DNA of 64,000 nt from an uncultured Actinomycetes bacterium (GTDB lineage: Bacteria > Actinomycetota > Coriobacteriia > Coriobacteriales > Atopobiaceae). This document shows positions 1 to 8,448 of the stretch, in pieces; the stretch's first letter is position 1, and every line of letters begins with the position of its first letter. The position numbers were made by a program, and so were the translations under genes. The stretch lies in assembly GCA_900314645.1 (NCBI GenBank), contig OMWB01000002.1, positions 124,001-188,000 on the forward strand, read 5' to 3'. Below the pieces are notes generated by a model that saw only the letters and a program-made list of their open reading frames with translations, did no database searches and was not told the DNA's origin.

Positions 1-359
1 TCGGTACCCACCTTCACGCCATACCCTGCAAGAAACGCCGGGTAGAAGATGACGACCTGCATCCATCCCGCAAGAAAGCCCAGGCGCTCGTCAAACGCCT
101 CAGTGAGGTAGGTCACCATTCCGCCCGTCTTGGGAATGAGGATCGCCACCTCGGCAAAGGTGAGGGCACCAAAGATGCTCATGAGGCCACCCACCAGCCA
201 AGCAAGCATGCCCATGCCGGGGGCACCGCCCGTTGCCTGGTAGATGGCATACGGTTTGAAGAACACGCCCGCGCCAATGACGCATCCCACCACGATAGAG
301 GTAGCGGTGGCCCAACCGAGATTCTTCTTCATCTCACGCTTCTTGAGCTGCTCAGACAT
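1..359 (-). CDS. APC-family amino acid permease, N-terminal part
   Basis: This is the first 119 residues of an integral membrane amino acid transporter; the rest lies beyond the left edge. After a short basic N-terminus (MSEQLKKREMKKNLG) comes the glycine-rich first helix of the APC superfamily (SIVVGCVIGAGVFFKP), then further hydrophobic segments including GALTFAEVAILIPKTGG, the conserved helix 2/3 region. The ATG at 359 follows a GGGGGAATCAC ribosome site. The family imports or exchanges amino acids, for example in SteT-type serine/threonine exchangers, but the substrate cannot be read from this fragment. Upstream, a TGCTATAGT extended -10 box on the same strand could be its promoter. Confidence 0.85.
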   Translation of the reverse strand, partial: MSEQLKKREMKKNLGWATATSIVVGCVIGAGVFFKPYAIYQATGGAPGMGMLAWLVGGLMSIFGALTFAEVAILIPKTGGMVTYLTEAFDERLGFLAGWMQVVIFYPAFLAGYGVKVGT

Positions 360-421
360 GTGATTCCCCCAGTCACATTTTTGGCTCAGAACCTGCTGTT
401 TTGTAATCAAAAACTATAGCA

Positions 422-442
422 GTATCCGCGGAGCGCAGATAC
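422..442. promoter_or_regulatory. imperfect palindrome upstream of the permease
   Basis: GTATCCGCG and CGCAGATAC are separated by three bases and form 9-base arms with one mismatch. The palindrome lies just upstream of a TATAGT -10-like box (minus strand, near 415-420) that would serve the permease. It could be an operator or a hairpin. The only evidence is symmetry and position. Confidence 0.3.
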
Positions 443-491
443 GGTCCTAAAGCAAGTTGCCTGGGCACTCTGCGCAGGCGCGACCAATTCC

Positions 492-926
492 CTAGAAGAA
501 CAGCGCCCGCGTGCTTCCCAGCAGCAGGATGACTAGTATGGCGAGATACGCCGTAAGCTTCAGCAGCGGGAAGGCGTTTATCTTCCCTTTGAGCTTGAAG
601 AGCACCGAGCAGACGGAGAAGAGGGTAAACCCAACTGCCAGCACATAGAGCGCCACGCTTCCGCAGCGCAGACACGCAAAGGCCGTGAGCCCTTGGACGA
701 TGCCGACCACAAACGTCACCAAACCCATGCGCCGCGCAAAGGCCTCGAGCTCGCCAGAGTTCTGCAGACGCTTCACAAATGAGTCGCTCAGCTCAAGCGG
801 GTTCAGCGCGCGCTTCCCGCTCATATACATAAGCCCCGTGACGATGCTGAACACGCACAGCAGGCTATAGAACACCCCACACAGAATGAGTGGGACGTTG
901 TTCGTCTCAAAAGCTGCCCATGTCAT
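492..926 (-). CDS. small four-helix membrane protein of unknown function
   Basis: A 144-residue protein with about four hydrophobic segments: near residues 8-30 (LILCGVFYSLLCVFSIVTGL), 70-90, 95-112 and 122-140. A charged loop around residues 35-62 contains ALNPLELSDSFVKRLQ. No catalytic motif is visible and I do not recognise a named family; DUF3784-like proteins have a similar layout. I chose the start MTWAAFETNN because the ATG at 926 follows AAAGGGGAAAGACC, a good ribosome site; the reading frame extends further upstream without one. It ends 131 bases before the permease start and follows the phosphatase gene on the same strand by 13 bases, so the two are probably co-transcribed. Confidence 0.7.
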   Translation of the reverse strand: MTWAAFETNNVPLILCGVFYSLLCVFSIVTGLMYMSGKRALNPLELSDSFVKRLQNSGELEAFARRMGLVTFVVGIVQGLTAFACLRCGSVALYVLAVGFTLFSVCSVLFKLKGKINAFPLLKLTAYLAILVILLLGSTRALFF

Positions 927-939
927 GGTCTTTCCCCTT

Positions 940-1509
940 TCACAGGAGCTCGACGGGCACACCCAGCTGTCCGCCATCCACCGTGATGGCGTACACCGCG
1001 CAGTTGCCCAAATACTTTGACCAATACGAGCCGCCAGAATCAGGCGTGAGGTGCTCCAGGATGCCCTTCATCGCGATGGCGTGCGTCGAGATGAGCACGT
1101 CCCCGTCAAGCGCTTTGATCTCCTCGACAAACGCCCCCGTTCGCGCCACCACGTCGGCAAGCTGCTCCATGCCCTCCGGCGCCAGGTTGTGCACAAAGTC
1201 GCTGAAGAAGGTGATGATCTCGGGTGGTGGGCTTTTCAGGTCAATGCCCTCGTAGGGGCCATAGTCCATCTCCATGAGGCGCTCGTCGCACTGTACCGGC
1301 ACACCCGGCGCCACCAGCTCTGCCGTCTGCACCGCACGCTGAAGCGGACTAGAGAAGACGTGGCGAAACACAATTCCGCGCGCGGCAAGTTGGCGAGCGG
1401 CCTCTCGTGCCTGCTCCTCACCCGTCTCGTTGAGCGGCGCGTCGCTTCTCCCCTGCAAGGCATGCGCGCTGTTGAGCGCAGTCTGTCCGTGGCGGATGAC
1501 GTATATCAT
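940..1509 (-). CDS. histidine phosphatase family protein
   Basis: A 189-residue member of the phosphoglycerate mutase/acid phosphatase superfamily. The catalytic RHGQT motif sits at residues 5-9. It is followed by the conserved LQGRSDAPLNETG stretch and FSSPLQRAVQTAEL, where the second conserved arginine lies. Downstream, EMDYGPYEG carries the acidic residue, and STHAIAMKGIL supplies the second catalytic histidine. Such enzymes hydrolyse small phosphomonoesters through a phosphohistidine; the substrate is unknown. The start at 1509 places the RHG motif near the N-terminus as usual and follows GGGAGATCGTCGC. It probably forms a unit with the membrane protein downstream. Confidence 0.85.
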   Translation of the reverse strand: MIYVIRHGQTALNSAHALQGRSDAPLNETGEEQAREAARQLAARGIVFRHVFSSPLQRAVQTAELVAPGVPVQCDERLMEMDYGPYEGIDLKSPPPEIITFFSDFVHNLAPEGMEQLADVVARTGAFVEEIKALDGDVLISTHAIAMKGILEHLTPDSGGSYWSKYLGNCAVYAITVDGGQLGVPVELL

Positions 1510-1726
1510 GCGACGATCTCCCTGATCGAACCGTTGGAAATGCTTCCTTGATGAGCGCAATAACCAGCAGCTTAGCGAATTAGCGCGAGGACAGGAAGCC
1601 TAACTGACAGTCACCAAATCACACATTTTGATGCGATAGACATCATGAGTCTTCTGGCCTTATACGTTTACGTCGAACACTCACTGTTGTACAGTCATGG
1701 CTATCCACTTAACGCGAGGAGGAATC

Positions 1727-2500
1727 GTGCGCACAAATCTCGAGTACGACTCACTCTATGACCCACATAACCACGACCTGCTCCTTCGGACCTGTCCCAA
1801 CATTCGAGAGCTTGGCGGATACGTCGGCGAATACGGCCTCACTCAGACGCATCGCTTTGTGCGCTGTGGAGCGACGCGCGCCATCAGCACCGATGAGCAA
1901 GAGCTTTTGCGCACATGGGGAGTGACACGCGTTCTTGATCTGCGCAGCCGCGGGGAGGAGCCACGCGCCACCTGCCCGTTTTCGCGCACGTCATGGGCAA
2001 CATGGAAGAACGTTCCGCTGTTTGATTACGACCTCTCTGCGCCGGCCATGATGCCCGTGCGGGACGTGGACAACTACCTCGTGACGAGCTACCTGCGCAT
2101 GCTTACGAACAAGAAGGCGCTCCGCGACATCTTTGCCTTCCTTTCTCAGACGCCACCCCGAGAGTGCGCGCTCTTCCACTGCGCGGCGGGCATGGACCGA
2201 ACAGGCGTGGTCAGCATGCTCTTGCTCAGCTTGGCGCGGGTCCCCCGCAGGGACATCATCAGGGATTATGCACTCTCGTTTGGCGAGCCAGATGACGTGG
2301 ACGCCACCATCGACGCACTGTCTGGCAAAGAGGAGGCGCCCACCGCTCCCTATACCTATATCCTCGATACGCGGGTGAAGACCATCTCCACGGTGTATGA
2401 CAGCATCCTTGCAGCCCATGGGTCCATCTGGAGTTTCCTGCGCAGCTGCGAGGTGCCCACTGAACAGCTGGACGCCGTCCTGGGGCATCTTGTCGGCTAG
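1727..2500 (+). CDS. tyrosine/lipid phosphatase (Y_phosphatase3 type), copy 1
   Basis: A 257-residue protein of the bacterial tyrosine-protein phosphatase family related to LipA/MptpB. The opening NIRELGGY and the Cys-dependent signature HCAAGMDRTGV (HCxxGxxRT) are present, with an upstream Asp-rich loop (FDYDLSAPAMMPV). Cys is the expected nucleophile and Arg binds the phosphate. Substrates in the family are phosphotyrosine, phosphoinositides or other phosphoesters. I prefer the GTG at 1727, a few bases after GCGAGGAGG; an ATG at 1697 in the same frame has no ribosome site. A clear paralogue with the same order of motifs lies at 4998-5747, and the unusual fusion gene sits between them on the opposite strand. 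Confidence 0.85.
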   Translation: MRTNLEYDSLYDPHNHDLLLRTCPNIRELGGYVGEYGLTQTHRFVRCGATRAISTDEQELLRTWGVTRVLDLRSRGEEPRATCPFSRTSWATWKNVPLFDYDLSAPAMMPVRDVDNYLVTSYLRMLTNKKALRDIFAFLSQTPPRECALFHCAAGMDRTGVVSMLLLSLARVPRRDIIRDYALSFGEPDDVDATIDALSGKEEAPTAPYTYILDTRVKTISTVYDSILAAHGSIWSFLRSCEVPTEQLDAVLGHLVG

Positions 2501-2520
2501 CAAAGCACCGCACCAGAAAG

Positions 2521-2563
2521 GCACGGGCCTCGGCAGAGCGCAATGCGCCACCGAGGCCCGTGC
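2521..2563. terminator. bidirectional terminator between convergent genes
   Basis: The 13-base arm GCACGGGCCTCGG is matched by CCGAGGCCCGTGC across a 17-base loop, with A-rich and T-rich flanks (GAAAG before, TTTCT after). It lies between the stops of the phosphatase on the plus strand and the fusion gene on the minus strand, so it could serve both. Confidence 0.8.
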
Positions 2564-2587
2564 TTTCTCAGTACCTAGCTAGGTTGC

Positions 2588-4804
2588 CTACCACTTACGG
2601 TGAGGCCTTGGGTTGGTGAGCTTCTGGATGCACAGGGCAAGCTCGCCCAGGTACATCAGCTCGCGATAGTCGCTCACCCAGCGGAGCTCGGGCACGTAGG
2701 CCATCGGGATGGTGCGCCACAGCCACTCGCGCAGCTCGTCCATGTCGCGCACGAGCGGCGCCGCCACATACACCGCGTCAGGCGACACCGTGCAGATGCT
2801 CGCGCACAGATAGTTGGCCACGATTTCGGTCATGCCCTCGTAGGTCCACACCATCTCGTACGGGTCTCCTGAGAAGCCCATCAGCCAAGCCACCGGTTCC
2901 ATCTCGCCGGCGTAGTTCAGGCGGCCCTTGCAGAGGTGGCCGTCGCATACGATACCCTCGCCGCATGGAATCATGCCCGTCTGCTGGATGTGGAAGACCA
3001 CCGAGTCGAAGTCGTCCTGACTCATGTAGCAGCCCATGGCAGCGGCGTTGGCATCGTTGTCCATGTAGACCTCAATGCCGTAGCGGCGCTTCAGCTCGCG
3101 GCCAAGGTCGTAGTCGCGCACGTCCGTCGCCGGCATCGAGACCGACTCGCGGTTGATGATGCCCGGCATGGCGATGCCCACCGCGTCGAGGTCAGAGACG
3201 TTGATGCCGTCAACCTTCACCGTGGCCAGCACGTCTTGGATGTCGCGGAAGTTGACGTGCTTCTTGTACACCATGCCGTCGAGGGCCACGCCCTTGTTGG
3301 CAAACACGCGATACCCGATGACCGACGTGTCCTCGCGGTGAAGCACCGAGATGACCATGACGTCCTTGGTATCGTCGATGGGACGGACGATCTTCAGGTC
3401 CTTGCCGGTAGGAGCCTGCTCAATGCCCTCGTCAAGCGCGTCGAGCAGCATGTGGAGCGTAGCGTTCACGTCAAACCGCGCAAAGATGTCGCCCGGAATC
3501 TCGATGACCAGCGCATTGGGGTATGCAAGCTGCGCGTCCTTGCGTCGGTATCCTAGTTGCGGGGCAACCATGACCACGTCGTAGGTGCCCTTCTTGAGAA
3601 TGGCGGAATCGAGCGGCATAGCCGTGAACTCGTAGTGCAACGAGAGCGACTCGGCCAGCGCGTTCAACCTGCGCTCGTACATGGTGGTGGTGATGCCCGC
3701 CGTGCAGCAGAGCAGCACGCGCGTCGCACCGCGCGTGTCGGTGCGCTCGAGCACCTCGGTCATCTCAAGGAAGAGCTCCTGCGAGCGAAGCTCGTCGTTG
3801 AGCTCGAAGCGCACGCGGAACATCGGTTGACCGTCGTTCTTGCGCACGATCTTCATCTCGACAACCTCGGGCTGGCCGTTCGGTTGCGGATAGAAGGTGA
3901 TCTTGCCAAACATGGTCGCCGTGGCCAGACCGATGTGCTCGTTGTCCTTCCACGTAATGGTGCAGCCCTCAATACGACGAGAGAGCACCCACTCACGGTA
4001 CGTCTTGCCGGCACCCTCCACGCCAATCCACGACTCCTGGCAGTACGGCATGTGACGATGAATCTTGCCATCGGGAAGCTCGCCCAGCGGCACCACTTGG
4101 TTGTAGAGCACGCAGTGCTTGCGATCGCGAATCATGATGTCATCGTGATAGTGGCCCGAATACCACATCTTGAGCCGCTTGTGGTCAAGCGCGTCCTCAA
4201 CGCGCTGCAAGAACGCCGAGATCGCATCATCCTGCAGACGTGTCTCGTCGTAGTGGCGCGCCATGGCAAAGCGGCGCAGCTTGCGCGGCACGTCATGCGA
4301 GAAGACATAGTCTACCTGGAAGTTCACGCGCTCGAGGTTGGCCCAGCCCTCATCCATCTCTTGCTCGCTCGGCACCTCGCGCGGCCACCAGCTCACGCCA
4401 GCCACGCGGCTCGAGATGTCATGGGAGGGTGCGCCGCCCATGCAGAACCAGCGCCCGTACGAGCCCATCTCGTACACTTGGCCGCGCAGCAGGTGGATCA
4501 CGTTCTTGGTTCCCGGCAAGACGGCCACCTTGCCACCGTGCCACGTGGTTATAGGGAAGGTGTCCAGAAGGTCGTAGTTCTCATGGTTGCCGTCAACAAA
4601 CAACGTGGTCCATGGGCGGCTGTCCAGCCAGTCAATGAAGAACTTCTCCTCCAGCGTGATGGGATTGTTCCATATCAGGCCAAAGTCTCCGCATATGACA
4701 AGCAGGTCGCTCCTGCGCAATTTGGTGCCTTGGGGCCAACGGTCGGGGGTGAGTTTGCCGATGTCGAGCCAACCGTGGATGTCGCCTGTGACAAAGACTG
4801 CCAT
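2588..4804 (-). CDS. metallophosphoesterase - PTS EIIB-like - ROK fusion protein
   Basis: A 738-residue protein with three recognisable domains. Residues 1-245 form a calcineurin-type phosphoesterase with every metal motif: GDIHG (7-11), GDFG (39-42), GNHEN (72-76), SHD (169-171) and GHYH (217-220). Residues 255-360 are an adaptor shared with the protein at 8449-9885. Residues 361-440 resemble a lactose/cellobiose-type PTS EIIB: VLLCCTAGITTTM matches the LLxCxxGMSTS phosphocysteine loop (Cys367). Residues 480-738 resemble a ROK kinase, with AVGIAMPG and NDANAAAMG, but the N-terminal DxGGT ATP-binding motif is absent, so kinase activity is doubtful. I infer a phosphoesterase controlled by PTS phosphorylation and sugar binding. 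The ATG at 4804 starts directly at the phosphoesterase; GGGAGG lies 12 bases upstream. Confidence 0.8.
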   Translation of the reverse strand: MAVFVTGDIHGWLDIGKLTPDRWPQGTKLRRSDLLVICGDFGLIWNNPITLEEKFFIDWLDSRPWTTLFVDGNHENYDLLDTFPITTWHGGKVAVLPGTKNVIHLLRGQVYEMGSYGRWFCMGGAPSHDISSRVAGVSWWPREVPSEQEMDEGWANLERVNFQVDYVFSHDVPRKLRRFAMARHYDETRLQDDAISAFLQRVEDALDHKRLKMWYSGHYHDDIMIRDRKHCVLYNQVVPLGELPDGKIHRHMPYCQESWIGVEGAGKTYREWVLSRRIEGCTITWKDNEHIGLATATMFGKITFYPQPNGQPEVVEMKIVRKNDGQPMFRVRFELNDELRSQELFLEMTEVLERTDTRGATRVLLCCTAGITTTMYERRLNALAESLSLHYEFTAMPLDSAILKKGTYDVVMVAPQLGYRRKDAQLAYPNALVIEIPGDIFARFDVNATLHMLLDALDEGIEQAPTGKDLKIVRPIDDTKDVMVISVLHREDTSVIGYRVFANKGVALDGMVYKKHVNFRDIQDVLATVKVDGINVSDLDAVGIAMPGIINRESVSMPATDVRDYDLGRELKRRYGIEVYMDNDANAAAMGCYMSQDDFDSVVFHIQQTGMIPCGEGIVCDGHLCKGRLNYAGEMEPVAWLMGFSGDPYEMVWTYEGMTEIVANYLCASICTVSPDAVYVAAPLVRDMDELREWLWRTIPMAYVPELRWVSDYRELMYLGELALCIQKLTNPRPHRKW

Positions 4805-4997
4805 GGGGACATGCGCCTCCCTATAGGTAGCGTTTCGTGAGAAAACTCCATGGTCAAGGTAGCAGTTGAGAACGTGCGTGGTCAATCACGAGCAGTGTCA
4901 CAGGCACTCGATTGCCCTTGAAACGTAGGGCGACACTCGTCTGTCGGCCACTCCTAGCTGATACCATGAAGACAGGACAAAGCGACAGGTGGTGGCA

Positions 4998-5747
4998 ATG
5001 GACGAGCTTCTTGATTATGGGCGCATTCTGCGCGTTCGCTCAGGGCACAACGTGCGCGAGCTGGGAGGGTACGTCACGCCGCGCGGCAAGACGCAGACGC
5101 ATCGCTTCCTGCGCAGCGGATCCACGGGCCTGCTCTCTGCCGAGGACCTCGACACATTGCGCTCGTGGGGTGTGCGCTACGTGCTTGACCTGCGCGGCAT
5201 TGGCGAGACACCAGCGGTCACGTGTTCTTTCGCAAAGCTCGATTGGGTTACCTGGGCCAACGTCCCCCTCTACGATCGGGACTTGTCGGCCCCCGCGATG
5301 GCCCCCATTCGTGCTGAGGGCAGCTTCTTGGCCACAAGCTATCTCACCATGCTGCGCTCCGAGAACTGCATCAGGCGCATCTTCGCCTTTCTCGCCCAGG
5401 CAGAGCCTGACGACTGCGTGCTTTTCCACTGCGCCGCCGGTATAGACCGGACGGGCGTGCTCACGATGCTGTTGCTCGGCCTTGCGGAGGTTGGCCGCCG
5501 TGACATCATCGCAGACTACGCCTACTCTTTTGGGACGGTGCCCGACGTGGAGATGCTGCTCGGGAGCGTCGCTGACGCTGACGTTTCGCTACTGCCGAAG
5601 GGCCCTGTGACCAATCGGATGCAGACCATCGCCACGGTCTACGACACGGTCGTGGCAACGCACGGATCGGTACGGGGCTACCTGCAGAGCTGCGAGGTGC
5701 CCGAAGCGCACATCGATGCCGTGTTCTCCCACCTCGTCGATGCGTAA
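4998..5747 (+). CDS. tyrosine/lipid phosphatase (Y_phosphatase3 type), copy 2
   Basis: A 249-residue paralogue of the protein at 1727-2500. It shares NVRELGGY, the LDLRGIGE region (LDLRSRGE in the other copy), YDRDLSAPAMAP and the catalytic HCAAGIDRTGV loop. The ATG at 4998 follows ACAGGTGG at five bases; a GTG nine bases upstream is a less likely start. The two copies flank the metallophosphoesterase-EIIB-ROK gene and diverge from its 5' end by 193 bases. This gene is followed in the same direction by udk with 77 bases between them. The substrate is unknown. Confidence 0.85.
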   Translation: MDELLDYGRILRVRSGHNVRELGGYVTPRGKTQTHRFLRSGSTGLLSAEDLDTLRSWGVRYVLDLRGIGETPAVTCSFAKLDWVTWANVPLYDRDLSAPAMAPIRAEGSFLATSYLTMLRSENCIRRIFAFLAQAEPDDCVLFHCAAGIDRTGVLTMLLLGLAEVGRRDIIADYAYSFGTVPDVEMLLGSVADADVSLLPKGPVTNRMQTIATVYDTVVATHGSVRGYLQSCEVPEAHIDAVFSHLVDA

Positions 5748-5824
5748 AACGGGATGAGACGGCCATCGTATATGATGCTACTGAGGGCCACGCGCCACCA
5801 ATCGCGCGGATGAGGAGCGACACC

Positions 5825-6439
5825 ATGAATGACGTGTTTGTTATTGGCATTGCCGGAGGTACGGGAAGCGGCAAGACCACGCTCACCGAGCGCATCGCCC
5901 AGGAGCTGGGAAACGACGTCACGGTCATCACTCACGACCGCTACTACCGCGCGCACCACGAGCTAACCTACGAGGAGCGCACGAAGCTTAACTACGACCA
6001 CCCCGACGCCTTCGAGACCGAGCTTCTGGTTGAGCACCTGGCGGCGCTTCGCGAGGGCAAGGCCGTTGAGGTGCCCGTCTACGACTTCCCCACGTACGAT
6101 CGTACCGATGCAACCACGACGGTGTATCCCTCCCGCGTCATCATCGTTGAGGGCATCGTGATCTTTGCCTCACCAGAGCTGCGCGAGCAGATGGACCTGA
6201 AGGTGTTTGTGGATGTGGACGCCGACGTGCGTATCCTTCGCCGACTGGTGCGCGACGTACGCGAACGCGGCCGCAGCGTGGAGAGCGTGGTCAACCAGTA
6301 TCTCGAGACGGTCAAGCCCATGCACGAGCAGTTTGTCGAGCCATTCAAGTACTCCGCGGACATCCTTGTGCCAGGTGGCGGAAGGAACCCCGCGGTCATT
6401 GACCTGCTCGTCAGCCGCATCAAGGCGCACCTCGCGTAG
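5825..6439 (+). CDS. udk: uridine kinase
   Basis: A 204-residue P-loop kinase that phosphorylates uridine (and usually cytidine) to the monophosphate in pyrimidine salvage. The Walker A motif GGTGSGKT lies at residues 10-17. The family sequence HDRYYRAH and NYDHPDAFETELL follow, then VPVYDFPTYDRT and IIVEGIVIFASPELRE, all typical of Udk. The length matches the family (about 205). The ATG at 5825 follows ATGAGGAGCGACACC; an ATG 15 bases upstream has no ribosome site. It converges on tdk, another nucleoside salvage kinase, and both stop codons fall in a shared hairpin. Confidence 0.95.
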   Translation: MNDVFVIGIAGGTGSGKTTLTERIAQELGNDVTVITHDRYYRAHHELTYEERTKLNYDHPDAFETELLVEHLAALREGKAVEVPVYDFPTYDRTDATTTVYPSRVIIVEGIVIFASPELREQMDLKVFVDVDADVRILRRLVRDVRERGRSVESVVNQYLETVKPMHEQFVEPFKYSADILVPGGGRNPAVIDLLVSRIKAHLA

Positions 6440-6482
6440 CGCCAAGCGGCCCGGACAGTCAGGACGGGGCCGCTTGGCGCTA
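6437..6482. terminator. bidirectional terminator holding both udk and tdk stop codons
   Basis: TAGCGCCAAGCGGCCC is perfectly matched by GGGCCGCTTGGCGCTA across a 14-base loop. The outermost three bases of each arm are the TAG stop codons of the convergent udk and tdk genes, so the hairpin starts exactly where translation ends on each strand. Confidence 0.8.
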
Positions 6483-7055
6483 CGCCTCTGGCGCGTGAAT
6501 CAAACCCAGCTTGTGATGCTTGCGGCACACGCTGACATAGCTGTCGTTGCCACCTAGCTGCACTTGGCTTCCCTCGGTGACCATGACGCCGTTCTCGTCG
6601 AAGCGCGCCACGCAGGTTGCCGCCTTGCCGCACCAGCACACCGTCTTGATCTCTTCAATGATGTCCGCCCAAGCCAGGAGCCAAAGCGAACCCTCGAAGA
6701 GATTGCGCTGAAAGTCGGTGCGCAGCCCGTAGCAGATAACTGGTACCTCGTACTTGTCAACGATATCGGTAAGGAACGCCACCTGCTCTTTGGTGCAAAA
6801 CTGTGCCTCGTCAACAATCACGCAGTCGTACGCGCAAATCTCCTCGCGCGTCATCTCCATGAGACGCTCCACCGAGATGCACGGACGCGACAACCCTATG
6901 CGCGAGGCCATCACGCCTGCGCCGTCGCGATTGTCGAGTGCGGGCTTGGCAAGCAGCGCCTGCTGGCCTTTCTCCTGATAGTTGTAGGCAACCATCAGGG
7001 CGTTCGCGGTCTTGGAGCTCCCCATCGAGCCATAGCGGAAGTACAGCTTTGCCAT
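6480..7055 (-). CDS. tdk: thymidine kinase, type II
   Basis: A 191-residue type II thymidine kinase that phosphorylates thymidine or deoxyuridine in pyrimidine salvage. The P-loop YGSMGSSKT (residues 8-16) fits the family's GxMxSGKT pattern with Ser for the last Gly. CVIVDEAQF is the Walker B region and YGLRTDFQRNLFEGS the lasso region. The structural zinc site is visible as CWCGKAATC and VCRKHH. Length is normal. The ATG at 7055 follows CGAAAGGACTACGAAC. A small membrane protein gene ends 27 bases upstream and is probably in the same transcript. Confidence 0.95.
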   Translation of the reverse strand: MAKLYFRYGSMGSSKTANALMVAYNYQEKGQQALLAKPALDNRDGAGVMASRIGLSRPCISVERLMEMTREEICAYDCVIVDEAQFCTKEQVAFLTDIVDKYEVPVICYGLRTDFQRNLFEGSLWLLAWADIIEEIKTVCWCGKAATCVARFDENGVMVTEGSQVQLGGNDSYVSVCRKHHKLGLIHAPEA

Positions 7056-7082
7056 TGTTCGTAGTCCTTTCGGACGGGCGAC

Positions 7083-7361
7083 TTACTTGTCGTCCTCGTC
7101 CTTCTCGTTGAGCGTCTTGAGCGTCATGCGCCCAAACATTACCGAGACCCACACGCACACCAGCGTGCGGCAGACGGTGAGCACGTAATACATGGTCGCA
7201 CCGACCTGCTCGATCATCATGGCCGAGCGCTCGGGCGAGAGCATCTCGCGCACCGCATCGATGGCATAGAACGCGCAGATAATCGCACAGAACGAATGCA
7301 GGACGAGTCGAGCCTGCTTGCTCTGCATGAACTCGCTCCAGTCGTTACCCCAATTTGACAT
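7083..7361 (-). CDS. small two-helix membrane protein of unknown function
   Basis: A 92-residue protein with two hydrophobic segments (about residues 20-36, LVLHSFCAIICAFYAID, and 55-75, MYYVLTVCRTLVCVWVSVMF) and a highly charged C-terminus (LNEKDEDDK). The ATG at 7361 follows AAAGGGGAGGGCAACT, a strong ribosome site. I do not recognise the family. It lies upstream of tdk on the same strand and diverges from the HAD phosphatase gene. Confidence 0.65.
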   Translation of the reverse strand: MSNWGNDWSEFMQSKQARLVLHSFCAIICAFYAIDAVREMLSPERSAMMIEQVGATMYYVLTVCRTLVCVWVSVMFGRMTLKTLNEKDEDDK

Positions 7362-7451
7362 AGTTGCCCTCCCCTTTAGGCATCCTACCGTCGTTTCATG
7401 CTAGCATTGAAATGCAGTGGATAGAGTATCGCAGATGGAGGGGGAAGTTCC

Positions 7452-8285
7452 ATGAGCAAGATTGTGTTTTTGGACGTCGACGGCACGCTGATCAACTATG
7501 ACGCCATTTGCCCCGAGTCGGCAAAGAAAGCCGTAGAGCTTGCTCGCGCGAACGGTCACAAGGTGTACCTGTGCACCGGCTGCTCCAAGGCTGAGATCGA
7601 GCAGCGCGACCTTCCCGAGCTCGATGGCATGATTGGCGCCAACGGCGGCTATGTCGAGGACGACGGCCAAGTTGTCATGCATCAGGCCCTCACGGTTGAC
7701 CAGGTCAAGCACATCGTCGACTGGTGCAACGAGCGTCATCTGGGCTTCTACCTTGAGGCCAACAGTGGCATGTACATCAACAGCTGGTTTGTTGAGCAGG
7801 CTCCCGCTGCCATGTACAAGTACGCCATGGGCAAGGGCGCCTCGGAGGAGGCTGCCAAGAACGCAGGCCAGAACTTCGTCAACTCGATGATCCGCACCGA
7901 CGACCTCTATCGTGACGACGTGAACAAGGTCAGCTTCATTCTGTCCACCTACCAGGATCACCTTGACTCCAAGGTTGAGTTCCCCGACATGGAGGCCAAC
8001 ACGTGGGGCGGCAAGGACGAGCAAGCGCTCTTTGGCGATCTGGGCCCCAAGGGCATCACCAAGAAGCATGCCATCGAGGTGCTGCTTGAGCACCTGGGCG
8101 CTGACCAGGCCGACACCATCTCCTTTGGCGACGCCAAGATCGACCTCTCCATGTTCGAGCTCTGCGCCTACAACGTGGCCATGGGCAACGGTGGCCCGGA
8201 GATCAAGGCGGCTGCCGACTACATCACCGACGACGTTGACGAAGATGGCCTCTACAACGCCTTCAAGTACCTTGGCCTGATTTAG
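7452..8285 (+). CDS. Cof-type HAD-IIB family hydrolase
   Basis: A 277-residue cytosolic phosphatase of the haloacid dehalogenase superfamily. Motif I is FLDVDGTLI (residues 5-13), with two catalytic Asp residues. Motif II is the YLCTGCSKAEI region, the IIB cap starts at MIGANGGYVEDDG, and motif IV is FGDAKIDLSMFE. Lysine-containing motif III lies in GITKKHAIEVLLEHLG. Such enzymes dephosphorylate sugar phosphates, FMN or PLP; the substrate is not evident. The ATG follows GGAGGGGGAAGTTCC. A hairpin terminator lies 35 bases after the stop. Confidence 0.9.
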   Translation: MSKIVFLDVDGTLINYDAICPESAKKAVELARANGHKVYLCTGCSKAEIEQRDLPELDGMIGANGGYVEDDGQVVMHQALTVDQVKHIVDWCNERHLGFYLEANSGMYINSWFVEQAPAAMYKYAMGKGASEEAAKNAGQNFVNSMIRTDDLYRDDVNKVSFILSTYQDHLDSKVEFPDMEANTWGGKDEQALFGDLGPKGITKKHAIEVLLEHLGADQADTISFGDAKIDLSMFELCAYNVAMGNGGPEIKAAADYITDDVDEDGLYNAFKYLGLI

Positions 8286-8319
8286 ATCAACCTAGCTTCG
8301 CAATCGCACCCAAACACCA

Positions 8320-8361
8320 GGCGCACCATGGAGGGCAGACCTCTTTGGTGCGCCTCATTTT
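8320..8361 (+). terminator. rho-independent terminator
   Basis: GGCGCACCA pairs with TGGTGCGCC across a 17-base loop and is followed by TCATTTT. It lies just after the HAD hydrolase stop. Confidence 0.75.
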
Positions 8362-8448
8362 GCTTACATCCAATCAGGGTTTACACCATTGACACGGCAA
8401 TTGTCGTACGATGGGGATGAGGCCACCTATGCCGAGAGGGATTGAGCA

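Noticed and set aside
3557..4840. A 427-codon open frame on the plus strand opposite the fusion gene
   Set aside because: Its composition (Arg, His and Ala-rich) is typical of an antisense shadow, and the minus strand has strong family matches throughout.
8389..8417. Strong promoter for the EIIB-ROK gene
   Set aside because: TTGACA is present, but no -10 box lies at 16-18 bases. TACGAT is only 12 bases away, so the promoter is not assigned.
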